Shown: positions 48,341 through 56,874 of the stretch, one piece after another
Position numbering within the stretch: the first letter of the stretch is position 1
Layout of the letters: each line of letters opens with the position of its first letter
NCBI RefSeq assembly: GCF_003049525.1
Contig: NZ_PYWL01000006.1
Location: 124,001-188,000 of the forward strand
Length of the DNA stretch: 64,000 nt
Direction of reading: 5' to 3'
Origin: Lysinibacillus fusiformis
GTDB taxonomy: Bacteria > Bacillota > Bacilli > Bacillales_A > Planococcaceae
Made by a program: the position numbers and the translations under genes
Notes under the pieces: model-generated
Told to the model about the DNA's origin: nothing
Databases searched by the model: none
The model's input: the letters and a program-made list of their open reading frames with translations, nothing else

Positions 48341-49279
48341 ATGTCTCTGAAACGAAAAAAATTATCAGTAATCGGTGGAGGATTTACAGGTGCTACCGCA
48401 GCTTTTTTAGCAGCTCAGAAAGAACTTGGTGACGTTGTATTAGTAGATATCCCACAAGCAGAAAATCCTACAAAGGGAAAAGCTCTAGATATGTGGGAGG
48501 CAGCGCCAATACAAGGCTTTGATGCTTATGTAAAAGGTACATCAAATTATGCAGATACAGCTAATTCTGACGTAGTCATTATTACAGCTGGGGTAGCCCG
48601 TAAACCAGGTATGAGTCGTGATGATCTTGTACAAATCAACCAGGGCGTCATGAAAACAGTGTCCAAAGAGATTGCCGCACATTCACCAAATGCCACAATT
48701 ATCGTCCTTACTAATCCAGTTGATGCCATGACCTACACAGTTTATAAGGAAACTGGTTTCCCAAAAAATCGTGTTATCGGTCAATCTGGTGTTCTTGATA
48801 CGGCGCGCTTCTGTGCATTTGTTGCAGAAGAGTTGAATGTCTCAGTAAAAGATATTACTGGTTTTGTATTAGGTGGTCATGGAGATACGATGGTGCCTTT
48901 AACACGTTATTCATTTGCAGGTGGTATTCCATTAGAAACATTAATCCCTGCTGAACGTCTAGAAGCTATCGTTGATCGCACTCGTAATGGGGGTGCTGAA
49001 ATCGTTAACTTACTTGGAAACGGTTCAGCCTACTATGCACCTGCTGCAGCATTGATTGAAATGGCTGAAGCTATTATTAAAGATCAAAAGCGTATTCTAC
49101 CATCTATTGCTTATTTAGAAGGTGAATATGGCTATAGCGATTTATATCTGGGTGTTCCTACATTACTTGGCGAAAATGGTATTGAAAAAATCTTTGAGCT
49201 TGAGTTAACAGACAAAGAAAAAGCAGCTTTAGACCAATCGGCAGATGCAGTACGCAACGTAATGAAAATTTTAGTGTAG
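48341..49279 (+). CDS. mdh: Malate dehydrogenase
   Basis: A 312-residue LDH-like malate dehydrogenase that oxidises malate with NAD. The Rossmann loop is [16 protein letters not shown], with the Asp in VLVDIPQ. The substrate arginines are in [12 protein letters not shown], the catalytic Asp/His pair in GVLDTARF and [20 protein letters not shown] sets the start at 48341. Confidence 0.97.
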   Translation: MSLKRKKLSVIGGGFTGATAAFLAAQKELGDVVLVDIPQAENPTKGKALDMWEAAPIQGFDAYVKGTSNYADTANSDVVIITAGVARKPGMSRDDLVQINQGVMKTVSKEIAAHSPNATIIVLTNPVDAMTYTVYKETGFPKNRVIGQSGVLDTARFCAFVAEELNVSVKDITGFVLGGHGDTMVPLTRYSFAGGIPLETLIPAERLEAIVDRTRNGGAEIVNLLGNGSAYYAPAAALIEMAEAIIKDQKRILPSIAYLEGEYGYSDLYLGVPTLLGENGIEKIFELELTDKEKAALDQSADAVRNVMKILV

Positions 49280-49427
49280 ATTAACGATGTCCGACTCAAG
49301 GTGCTTTTCGCCAGAGTCTTTAGGGCAGCATGTCGATCTCTCTCTATTTCAGCTATCGAAAAAATATATAAGCAATGTCTCTATATCTGAAGTTTCAATA
49401 TCGGTACATGAGTATTTGCTGAATTAA

Positions 49428-49461
49428 GAAAACGAGTAGGTAACTCCTGCTCGTTTTTTTG
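49428..49461 (+). terminator. Terminator of mdh
   Basis: AAAACGAG-T-AGG pairs with CCT-G-CTCGTTTT with further T residues, about 150 bases after the stop. Confidence 0.85.
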
Positions 49462-49564
49462 TGCATAAGTGTGATAGGGTTAAGGTACTTCGGCTTTTCG
49501 TTGTACTTTTGGCATAAAATTGATACTATGAATGTAGTATGATAGAAAAGGGGTTGGCGTATCT

Positions 49565-50005
49565 TTGCTTCAAAAAAATAGTAAACTTGGTCTGACAATC
49601 GATGAAATTACAGTTGGCGAAAAGATCCATATAACTGAAAAGATTGAGGATAGAGATCTGTTGCTGTATTTAGGGCTCACGAATGATAGTAATCCACTTT
49701 ATATTCAACATGATTATGCGGCGATGACACCTTTTGAAAAGCCGATTGTCCCGACCATCATGTTAAATGGTATTATTACATCAGCTGTGTCAAAGTATAT
49801 TCCAGGACCGGGTGCACGAATTATTGAGCAACATTTAAAATATTTAGGGCCTCTCTATCATTATGAATTGTTTGATACGCTTTTAGAGGTAACAGCAGTC
49901 AATAAATATGAAAATACGATTACTGTGTCTGTACACTCTTATAATGAGCAAAAGCAGCTTGTGATTGAAGGTATGTTGTTGGTGACACCACCACTTGCAT
50001 TATAG
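49565..50005 (+). CDS. MaoC-like hotdog protein, catalytic His replaced
   Basis: A 146-residue single hotdog domain of the MaoC/(R)-enoyl-CoA hydratase family. The catalytic pattern of the family, D-x-N-P-x-H, reads D41-S-N-P-L-Y46 here, so the His is a Tyr while the Asp is kept. The segment then continues IQHDYAAMTPFEKPIVPTIML. It may be a binding protein rather than a hydratase. It starts with TTG at 49565 with AAGGGGTTGG upstream. It lies between mdh and phoP. Confidence 0.75.
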   Translation: MLQKNSKLGLTIDEITVGEKIHITEKIEDRDLLLYLGLTNDSNPLYIQHDYAAMTPFEKPIVPTIMLNGIITSAVSKYIPGPGARIIEQHLKYLGPLYHYELFDTLLEVTAVNKYENTITVSVHSYNEQKQLVIEGMLLVTPPLAL

Positions 50006-50058
50006 ACGTCTTGAGGTTTGAAATGGGGGTTTCAAATCACTAACGGAGGCATTATATT

Positions 50059-50775
50059 ATGACAAAAACGATATTAGTTATTGAAGATGAATTTTCAATC
50101 GCAACATTATTGAAATATAATTTAGAACAGGCTGGCTATTTAGTGGAAACAGCTGCAGATGGACAAGAAGGTCTGGAAAAAGCAATTGAGATACAGCCTA
50201 ATTTAATTCTGTTAGATTTGATGCTACCTAAACTAGATGGTATGGAAGTATGTAAACAAATACGTCAGCAGCGTATGAATACGCCTATAATAATGTTAAC
50301 AGCAAAAGATGACGAATTTGATAAAGTACTTGGTCTAGAATTAGGCGCAGATGATTATATGACTAAACCCTTTAGTCCACGGGAAGTACTAGCACGCGTT
50401 AAGGCAGTTTTAAGACGTTTTACTCAAAATGTTGTATCAGATGAGAAAGATGAGCCGCAAGAGAAAATGTTTGAGTTTGGACAATTGCGTGTATTTCCAG
50501 AACGCTTTGAAGTCTTTTTACAAGATGAGGCACTGGAGTTTACGCCAAAGGAATTTGAATTACTCATTTACTTACTTGAAAATAAAAATCGTGTATTAAC
50601 ACGCGATCAGCTATTAAGTGCTGTATGGAAATATGATTTTGCTGGCGATACTCGAATTGTGGATGTTCATATTAGCCACCTTCGCGATAAAATTGAGGAA
50701 AATAGCCGTAAGCCAATGTTTATTAAAACAATCAGGGGGCTTGGCTATAAATTTGAGGAGCCGAAAACGTCATGA
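50059..50775 (+). CDS. phoP: Phosphate-response regulator PhoP
   Basis: A 238-residue OmpR-family response regulator. The receiver domain has the acidic pair near residues 10-11, the phosphorylation site D53 in LILLDLMLPKLDG, and MLTAKDD. The C-terminal winged helix has FTPKEFELLIYLLENKNRVLTRDQLL. ACGGAGGC precedes the ATG; it overlaps phoR by 4 bases (ATGA). Context after mdh matches PhoP of B. subtilis. Confidence 0.95.
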   Translation: MTKTILVIEDEFSIATLLKYNLEQAGYLVETAADGQEGLEKAIEIQPNLILLDLMLPKLDGMEVCKQIRQQRMNTPIIMLTAKDDEFDKVLGLELGADDYMTKPFSPREVLARVKAVLRRFTQNVVSDEKDEPQEKMFEFGQLRVFPERFEVFLQDEALEFTPKEFELLIYLLENKNRVLTRDQLLSAVWKYDFAGDTRIVDVHISHLRDKIEENSRKPMFIKTIRGLGYKFEEPKTS

Positions 50776-52304
50776 AATCAATGAGCAACCGCTTATTTTT
50801 GACATTCATGCTTTTACTTGGAACGATATTAGCTGTCCTAATGATTGTTATAGGTCAGCTTTTTCCTGTTTATATTAAGCAATACAATGAGGATGCAAAT
50901 ACTCATAAACAAGCATCAATGACTCAAGTAATAGATGAACGCAAGCTCCAGCTTTCAGAGGAAGATCAAGAAGCATTATTTGCATCACAGAGCTTAGATC
51001 TAGAAGATTCTTTGACCTTTGTACGTGCCAGACTCTATATCATATTGGCCATCCTCTTCACGATTACCCTGATTTTAATCGGGATTGTCAGTCGCTATAT
51101 GATACGGAATTTTACAGCACCAATCGATAATGTTACGGAAACGGCTCTTGAACTTGCAAAGGGGAACTATCGTGCACGTGCCCAGGAAAATGAATATGAA
51201 CGCATGATTCCATTAAGTCATTCCATTAATATTTTGGCTCGTAATCTCCAGGATATTACGACTGTTCGTGAAGTAGAGGAAGAGAGGCTGAAAACGTTAA
51301 TCGAAAATATGGGTAGCTCTCTCATGATGATTGGGCGTGAAGGCAATATTTCTATTGTGAATCGCGTATTTTTAGAACGTTTTGGGATGCAGATTGATGA
51401 AGTTCAGGGAAAGGTATTCCGGACAATTGGCTTACCAAAATCATTAGAGCAGTTTATCGATCACGTATTTCTTACAGAGATGCCTTATCGACAGCAAATT
51501 AAAATGGAGATAAAGCAGGAGCTCTATAATAAAGAAGTATATGGAGCACCTGTTATTGGGGACCATGGACGATGGCTAGGCGTTGTTATTGTTATGCATG
51601 ATATAACGGAGCTTGTCCGTTTAGAGCAAATTCGCAAAGATTTTGTTGCCAATGTATCCCATGAATTGCGAACACCTATTACCTCTATTAAAGGTTTTTC
51701 TGAAACCTTATTGGATGGAGCCTATAAAGACGAAAAAATGTTAATATCTTTCTTGGAAATTATTTATAAAGAGAGTAATCGTCTTCAAATGCTCATTCAG
51801 GATTTGTTAGAGCTTTCTAAAATTGAACAACATGGCTTCACGGTCAACATTATGCCAATGGGCTTGCAGGATGTGCTGATTCGTGGAGCAGAGCTAACAG
51901 CGCCACGATTAGATGAAAAAAATATGAGCTTCCAAGTGGATATTGACCGTGACGTACAAGTAATGGGTGATGCCAATCGTATTATTCAGATCGTGACGAA
52001 TTTAATTACCAATGCAATCACCTATTCTCCAGAAAATACAACAGTGTCTATTCGTTTAAAGGAAAATGAAACACATGGTATTATTGAAATTGAAGATCAA
52101 GGAATTGGAATTGAAAAGCATGAAATAGCCCGAGTCTTTGAGCGCTTTTATCGTGTTGATCGCGCACGAAGCCGGAATTCAGGTGGAACAGGCTTAGGCT
52201 TAGCAATTGTCAAGCATCTTGTAGAGGCCCATCATGGACGTATTCAAGTAGAAAGTGAAGTGGGCGTAGGGACAATAATGATTGTGATGATTCCGAAAAA
52301 TTAA
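50772..52304 (+). CDS. phoR: Phosphate sensor kinase PhoR, short sensor domain
   Basis: A 510-residue histidine kinase. Membrane helices lie at about 8-34 and 88-109, with only about 53 residues outside. They are followed by HAMP (about 110-160), PAS (about 170-285), HisKA with H297 in NVSHELRTP, and HATPase with N, G1 (DQGIGIE) and G2 (GGTGLGLAIV) boxes. The outer part is much shorter than the PAS-like domain of B. subtilis PhoR (579 residues overall). It is coupled to phoP by a 4-base overlap. Confidence 0.93.
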   Translation: MKSMSNRLFLTFMLLLGTILAVLMIVIGQLFPVYIKQYNEDANTHKQASMTQVIDERKLQLSEEDQEALFASQSLDLEDSLTFVRARLYIILAILFTITLILIGIVSRYMIRNFTAPIDNVTETALELAKGNYRARAQENEYERMIPLSHSINILARNLQDITTVREVEEERLKTLIENMGSSLMMIGREGNISIVNRVFLERFGMQIDEVQGKVFRTIGLPKSLEQFIDHVFLTEMPYRQQIKMEIKQELYNKEVYGAPVIGDHGRWLGVVIVMHDITELVRLEQIRKDFVANVSHELRTPITSIKGFSETLLDGAYKDEKMLISFLEIIYKESNRLQMLIQDLLELSKIEQHGFTVNIMPMGLQDVLIRGAELTAPRLDEKNMSFQVDIDRDVQVMGDANRIIQIVTNLITNAITYSPENTTVSIRLKENETHGIIEIEDQGIGIEKHEIARVFERFYRVDRARSRNSGGTGLGLAIVKHLVEAHHGRIQVESEVGVGTIMIVMIPKN

Positions 52305-52396
52305 CAAATCCTTTACATGAACAAAATGTTACATTCATATTTGGGAACTATACTTATAACTAGAAACCCCCTTATATGATTGTTAAGACTATAAAC

Positions 52397-52443
52397 TAAA
52401 AAATCGCGCTCATCAATTTATTTGGTGATGACAGATTTTTTAA
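52397..52443 (+). terminator. Terminator of phoPR
   Basis: AAAAAATC and TCATCA pair with TGATGA and GATTTTTT, with a small internal loop. Confidence 0.8.
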
Positions 52444-52466
52444 TAACTGTTTTATTTTCTCCACAG

Positions 52467-52508
52467 AAGAATCTATTGTCTAATTATTAGGCACTAGATT
52501 CTTTTTCT
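52467..52508 (+). terminator. Second terminator-like hairpin
   Basis: AGAATCTA (52468-52475) pairs with TAGATTCT (52495-52502), with inner CTAA/TTAG, then TTTTC. It stands in tandem with the one at 52397. Confidence 0.65.
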
Positions 52509-52598
52509 GTTTTACAGAGAGGATAAATAGGTGTAAAGTATAGTAGCATAAAAGTTTAACATCAATCTGTAGTAGATAGTTTGTCAAACTAAAGCTTG

Positions 52599-52653
52599 AA
52601 CAGTCAGTGAAATCATAACTTCTTTTCATTTGAATCGTGTTTTTCTGACTGTT
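52599..52653 (+). promoter_or_regulatory. Long-range inverted repeat before lrgA
   Basis: AACAGTCAG (52599-52607) and CTGACTGTT (52645-52653), an exact 9-bp match with 37 bases between, 33 bases before the lrgA start. It is a candidate leader structure. Confidence 0.4.
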
Positions 52654-52685
52654 GAAGCAGAGAAAAAAATGAGAGAAGGATGACC

Positions 52686-53054
52686 ATGAAAATCGTCAAA
52701 AGTATCGTGCAAATCGGCTTTCTTTATTTCCTATTATTGATTGGGAATAGTATTGCACGCCTACTTCACTTGCCGATTCCAGGGAGCATAATAGGACTCG
52801 TTCTATTATTTTTACTTTTACAGTTTCATATTATTAAGCTTGAATGGATTGAGCTAGGGGCAGCATTATTACTAAGTGAACTCTTACTTTTCTTCATTCC
52901 ATCTGCCATTGGTGTCATCGATTATGATGCATTATTCGGTGTGCAAGGCATGAAGGTTGTGTTGGTCATTGTTGGAAGTGCGATTATTGTGATGTTTGTA
53001 ACGGGCTACACAGCACAATGGCTAGGGCGTCGAAAGAAGGGTGATGCAGTATGA
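52686..53054 (+). CDS. lrgA: CidA/LrgA holin-like protein
   Basis: A 122-residue membrane protein with four hydrophobic segments. The family stretch LHLPIPGSIIGLVLLFLLL and the later LLLSELLLFFIPSAIGVIDY are clear. CidA/LrgA proteins modulate murein hydrolase activity and in some Bacillales pyruvate uptake (PftAB of B. subtilis is this family). I choose the ATG at 52686, six bases after AGAAGG; an ATG at 52680 is also possible. Overlaps lrgB by 4 bases. No LytS/LytT pair is adjacent. Confidence 0.88.
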   Translation: MKIVKSIVQIGFLYFLLLIGNSIARLLHLPIPGSIIGLVLLFLLLQFHIIKLEWIELGAALLLSELLLFFIPSAIGVIDYDALFGVQGMKVVLVIVGSAIIVMFVTGYTAQWLGRRKKGDAV

Positions 53055-53764
53055 GTTTATGGATAGCTGGTAGTAGCTTACTTGGAACAATTATTATTTT
53101 TTATATTTGTAAAATAATCTATAAGAAATATAAAAAGGAATGGCTGACACCTATGCTGGTGACGCCGATCGTTATTATTATCTTACTATTACTAACAGGT
53201 ATACCGTATACAACTTATAATGCAGGAGCTAGTGTTTTAACGAATTTACTAGGACCAGCAACGGTTGCTTTTGCGGTTCCTATCTATAAAAATGTCAATT
53301 TATTAAAAAAACATGCCTTCGAAATCTTTATAAGTATTGCGGTTGGCTCCACAGTCGCCATTATTTCATCTTTTATAATGGCCTTAGTAGTAGGGTTAAA
53401 CAATGAGCTTGTGCATAGTTTAGTGCCACGTTCAGTGACAACACCTATTGCAATGGACATTTCAAATATGATTGGAGGCTCTCCTACTTTAACAGCTGTC
53501 TTTGTTATGACGACAGGCATTTTAGGAAGCCTATTAGCACCTATTGTTATTAAAATATGTCGATTCCACAACCCATCGTCTAGAGGATTAATGTTAGGAA
53601 TGGGCGCGCATGGGGCAGGTACATCTAGAGCATTTGAATTTGGTGAACTAGAGGGTACATTTGCCAGCTTAGCAATGATTGTTGCTGCTTTAATTAGCAT
53701 TGTATTAACCACAACCATTTTCCCAGTCTTTGAACATCTAGTTATTAATATCCTGTTACCATAA
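53051..53764 (+). CDS. lrgB: CidB/LrgB family protein
   Basis: A 237-residue polytopic membrane partner of LrgA. Recognised from TYNAGASVLTNLLGPATVAFAVPIYKN, LVPRSVTTPIAMDIS, MIGGSPTLTAVFVMTTGILG and MGAHGAGTSRAFEFGELEGTFA (motif split here over 53600-53665). It is translated with lrgA through ATGA. Function as antiholin-like or pyruvate carrier cannot be told apart from sequence. Confidence 0.92.
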   Translation: MSLWIAGSSLLGTIIIFYICKIIYKKYKKEWLTPMLVTPIVIIILLLLTGIPYTTYNAGASVLTNLLGPATVAFAVPIYKNVNLLKKHAFEIFISIAVGSTVAIISSFIMALVVGLNNELVHSLVPRSVTTPIAMDISNMIGGSPTLTAVFVMTTGILGSLLAPIVIKICRFHNPSSRGLMLGMGAHGAGTSRAFEFGELEGTFASLAMIVAALISIVLTTTIFPVFEHLVINILLP

Positions 53765-53784
53765 AAGGTAGCAGGATTTTTTTA
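53750..53784 (+). terminator. Terminator of lrgAB
   Basis: ATCCTG-T-TACC pairs with GGTA-G-CAGGAT and is followed by a T run. The stem includes the last codons of lrgB. Confidence 0.85.
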
Positions 53785-53863
53785 TGCTAAATTCACTATA
53801 TTTTGAAACTTTTTATAAAACTCTTCCGTAAACAATAGTAATCAATAAAAGGGAGGAACAGAC

Positions 53864-54826
53864 ATGAGTGTGAAAAGGACACTAATGATGGTTGGACTTG
53901 GGATTTTTGGAGTTATTGCACTTATTACCGTATTTACATCTTGGTACACAGTAGATGAATCAGAACAAGCGGTTGTCATTACATTTGGCCGTGCCGATGA
54001 AATGGTTACAAACCCAGGACTTCATTTTAAATTACCTTGGCCAGTTCAATCAGTTGAAATTTTATCGAAAGAAACGTTCAGTTTACAGTTTGGCTATAAG
54101 CAAAATAAGGCAGGAGAGCTAGAAGCCTATGATGCTGAGACAAAGATGATTACAGGAGATGAATATATTGTATTAACTGATCTTGTTGTACAATGGAAAA
54201 TTACCGACCCTCGTAAATTTTTATTTAACGCACAAAGCCCCGAAGAAATTTTACATAGCGCCACATCAAGCGCCATTCGTTCAATTATTGGTAGCTCTAC
54301 AATTGATGCAGCATTAACAGATGGGAAGGCTGAAATTGAAGCAAAAACACGTGATTTACTAGTGTCCTTAATCGAAAAATATGATATTGGTATTGGCGTA
54401 TTAGGTGTGAAATTACAAGACGTTGAATTACCAAACAAGGAAGTGCGTGCTGCCTTCACAGCAGTAACGGATGCACGTGAAACAAAGAATACAAAAACGA
54501 ATGAAGCACAAAAGTATATGAATCAGCGTAAAAGTGAAGCTGAAGGTGAAAAAGATGCTATTATTTCCAAGGCACAAGGTGCAAAAACAGCACGTATCGA
54601 GCAAGCTCAAGGTGATGTAGCTGTCTTTAATAAGATGTATGAGCAATATAGAGGAAATCAACAAATTACACGAGAGCGATTAATTCTAGAAACACTTGAA
54701 AACGTCTTACCGAAGGCGCAAATATACATTATGAATGATGATGGCAGTACGATGAAGTACTTACCACTACAGCCATTACAGCCTCAGCAGGCACAATCAG
54801 ATAAAAAAGAAGGGAGCAGTAATTAA
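53864..54826 (+). CDS. hflK: SPFH membrane protein HflK
   Basis: A 320-residue protein with one N-terminal membrane helix (about 8-28) and an SPFH/band-7 domain (DESEQAVVITFGRADEMVTNPGLHFKLPWP), then a long helix rich in A, E, K and Q (about 205-270). With HflC it forms a cage that in E. coli regulates the FtsH protease. AAAGGGAGG precedes the ATG. It is coupled to hflC by TAATG. ftsH is not nearby. Confidence 0.9.
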   Translation: MSVKRTLMMVGLGIFGVIALITVFTSWYTVDESEQAVVITFGRADEMVTNPGLHFKLPWPVQSVEILSKETFSLQFGYKQNKAGELEAYDAETKMITGDEYIVLTDLVVQWKITDPRKFLFNAQSPEEILHSATSSAIRSIIGSSTIDAALTDGKAEIEAKTRDLLVSLIEKYDIGIGVLGVKLQDVELPNKEVRAAFTAVTDARETKNTKTNEAQKYMNQRKSEAEGEKDAIISKAQGAKTARIEQAQGDVAVFNKMYEQYRGNQQITRERLILETLENVLPKAQIYIMNDDGSTMKYLPLQPLQPQQAQSDKKEGSSN

Positions 54827-55836
54827 TGGACCAAAAAAATAAGGACCTTGACAAATTCCTCAATTTTTTATCAGGAAAAAGCAAAAAAGCGGCTCCAACA
54901 GACAGTGATTCGGGAGACAATGTCGTGAAAATGGCGAAAAAAGGCCCGCTCAACCCTAAAAAATATCTGTCTATTGTCATCACATTAACAGTTGTTTTTG
55001 CTACAGCTATCATTATTTTTGCGAATGTTTATATTGTAAAGGAATCTGAATATGCCGTGGTTCGCCAGTTTGGAGAAGTAGTGAAATTTGAACGAGATCC
55101 AGGCTTAAAAATGAAAATACCTTTTATTCAAAGTGTTACACGATTACCAAAAAATCAGATGACCTATAATATTTCAGAAGAAGAAATTAATACAAAGGAT
55201 AAAAAAAGAATTATCATCGATAACTATGCTGTTTGGCGTATTACAGATCCAAAAGCTTTAATATCGAATGCAGGTACACTTAGCAAGGCAGAGACTCGAA
55301 TGGAGGAGTTTATTTACTCCGTCATAAGAACAGAGCTTGGCCAACTGCGATACGATGAAATTATTAATGATGAAAAATCTTCACGAGGAAGCATCAATGA
55401 TCGTGTAACAGAGCGAGTTAATGAACTGTTACAAAACGACAAGTATGGTGTAGAAGTAGTGGATGTACGTATTCGTCGTACAGACTTACCGGCAGAAAAT
55501 GAACAGTCTGTATTTACCCGCATGATTTCAGAGCGTGAATCAACGGCTCAATTATATCTTTCTGAAGGGGATGCAGATAAACGACGTATCGAAGCCCAAA
55601 CGGATCAACAAGTGCAGGAAATGTTAGCTACAGCGAATAAGGAGGCATCCATTATTCAAGCTGAGGGAGAAGCAGAAGCTGCGAAAATATACAATAAATC
55701 ATTCTCTCAAGATCCTGAATTTTACTCTTTATACCGTACGTTAGAATCCTATAAGAAAACGGTTGGAGAGGATACGGTCATTATTTTGCCAGCATCATCA
55801 CCTTATGCAAAAATTTTATCTGGTTATTTAAAATAA
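54826..55836 (+). CDS. hflC: SPFH membrane protein HflC
   Basis: A 336-residue partner of HflK. About 45 cytoplasmic residues come before the membrane helix (about 47-70), longer than the few residues in E. coli HflC. The SPFH domain reads KESEYAVVRQFGEVVKFERDPGLKMKIPF, then NYAVWRITDPKAL and VVDVRIRRTDLP. A helical tail with RRIEAQTDQQVQEMLATANKEA follows. AAGGGAGCAG lies upstream within hflK. Confidence 0.9.
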   Translation: MDQKNKDLDKFLNFLSGKSKKAAPTDSDSGDNVVKMAKKGPLNPKKYLSIVITLTVVFATAIIIFANVYIVKESEYAVVRQFGEVVKFERDPGLKMKIPFIQSVTRLPKNQMTYNISEEEINTKDKKRIIIDNYAVWRITDPKALISNAGTLSKAETRMEEFIYSVIRTELGQLRYDEIINDEKSSRGSINDRVTERVNELLQNDKYGVEVVDVRIRRTDLPAENEQSVFTRMISERESTAQLYLSEGDADKRRIEAQTDQQVQEMLATANKEASIIQAEGEAEAAKIYNKSFSQDPEFYSLYRTLESYKKTVGEDTVIILPASSPYAKILSGYLK

Positions 55837-55844
55837 TAGATAGC

Positions 55845-55878
55845 AAAGTCGTCTTTCCTATTAGGAAGGCGACTTTTT
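55845..55878 (+). terminator. Terminator of hflKC
   Basis: AAAGTCGTCTTTCCTA pairs with TAGGAAGGCGACTTT, T run after. Confidence 0.92.
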
Positions 55879-56021
55879 GGTTACTATGAAAATTATAAAT
55901 ATCCCTACAATTGACTTGTTATATTGTGAAAATAATAGAAACATACAAATTTCTATTCCCCAACAGCCTATAATTTGATAGAATGATAATGTTTAAAAAA
56001 GAACTGTTGGGGGTAATAGCT

Positions 56022-56438
56022 GTGAAATTGCGAATTAGCACTTGGCTCCAAAATGTAGGAATTGCTTGTAGTATAGCATCGTTATTGACTCTGTTCTTCC
56101 GCCTATCTGATTTTGCATGGATGACAAAGAGTGTTTATCATATACCTGTATTTTTTGTAAGTATCTTTTTAGTTAGTATTATTATTGCAAATGATGTAAG
56201 AAATCTGTTTAAAAGGTTGTTTTGGTATGAAAAACGTAAGGTCAAGCGTCCTATTTGGCAAGTCGGTATTGGCTTCATTTTCTTTTTAGCGCAAATTAGT
56301 GCTGTAATGGTATTTAGTAAAGAGTTAACACAGCCACAACTGGGTGGAATGCCATTATTTTTAGTATTTGCCTTTATGAATGCCTTTATTTTAACGATTA
56401 TATATGAAGAAATTTTTCATCGAACAGCCAATCAATAA
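56022..56438 (+). CDS. Hypothetical membrane protein
   Basis: A 138-residue protein with about four membrane helices (residues about 8-28, 39-60, 80-100, 108-128) and a basic cytoplasmic loop (RNLFKRLFWYEKRKVKR). I do not recognise the family. The start is GTG at 56022 after GGGGGTA; an ATG at 55983 has no ribosome site. It has its own terminator. Confidence 0.65.
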   Translation: MKLRISTWLQNVGIACSIASLLTLFFRLSDFAWMTKSVYHIPVFFVSIFLVSIIIANDVRNLFKRLFWYEKRKVKRPIWQVGIGFIFFLAQISAVMVFSKELTQPQLGGMPLFLVFAFMNAFILTIIYEEIFHRTANQ

Positions 56439-56449
56439 TATCTATAATA

Positions 56450-56495
56450 GAACTTTCATTCACTGGGACTTTCTCCGCGAATGGGAGTTTTTTTA
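56450..56495 (+). terminator. Terminator of the hypothetical membrane protein gene
   Basis: AACT-T-TCATTC pairs with GAATG-G-GAGTT and is followed by seven T. Confidence 0.75.
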
Positions 56496-56660
56496 CGTTT
56501 TTATGCGTTGAATACGAGGAATCCTTTACTATTGAGGCGAACAAGTTGCTATTACATTAAATGAAGCAATAATATACACTGATCCTGTGACAGGAGAAAC
56601 CTCATTACCTGCTGCTATGGATTTTCACAATAAAGGGCTCACATTCGCTATAGGTTGAAA
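56496..56660. other. Intergenic DNA with an orphan coding-like stretch
   Basis: Around 56540-56640 a short frame reads like part of a protein (ALNEAIIYTDPVTGETSLPAAMDFHNKGLT) but has no start or ribosome site and ends soon. It may be a gene remnant. Confidence 0.35.
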
Positions 56661-56666
56661 TGCAGG

Positions 56667-56784
56667 AGTGATGGATAGCATGTTATAAGTGACGGATAAA
56701 ACAAAGAAAGTGACGGATAGCGAGCCAAAAGTGACGGATAAAACCGAGAGAGTGACGGATAGCGAGTCAAAAGTAGCGGATAAC
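56667..56784 (+). repeat. Tandem 21-bp repeat array upstream of polA
   Basis: Five full units of exactly 21 bases start at 56667, 56688, 56709, 56730 and 56751, with a partial sixth at 56772. Each begins AGTGACGGATA (first unit AGTGATGGATA, last AGTAGCGGATA). Units alternate between an AAAAC type and an AGCGAG type, so the higher-order period is 42. One frame is open over units 1-5 and reads VTDKTKK VTDSEPK VTDKTER VTDSESK VADNLRE. Confidence 0.9.
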
Positions 56785-56874
56785 CTTAGGGAGGACCCGT
56801 CTGCTTTTTTTACTTGAAATGTATTGTTATGATAAAGTAGAAGGAAGTAGAAGACAACGCAGGAGGATAATATT

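Noticed and set aside
56667..56784. The 21-bp array as a CRISPR
   Set aside because: There are no unique spacers between repeats; units are contiguous and differ in an alternating way.
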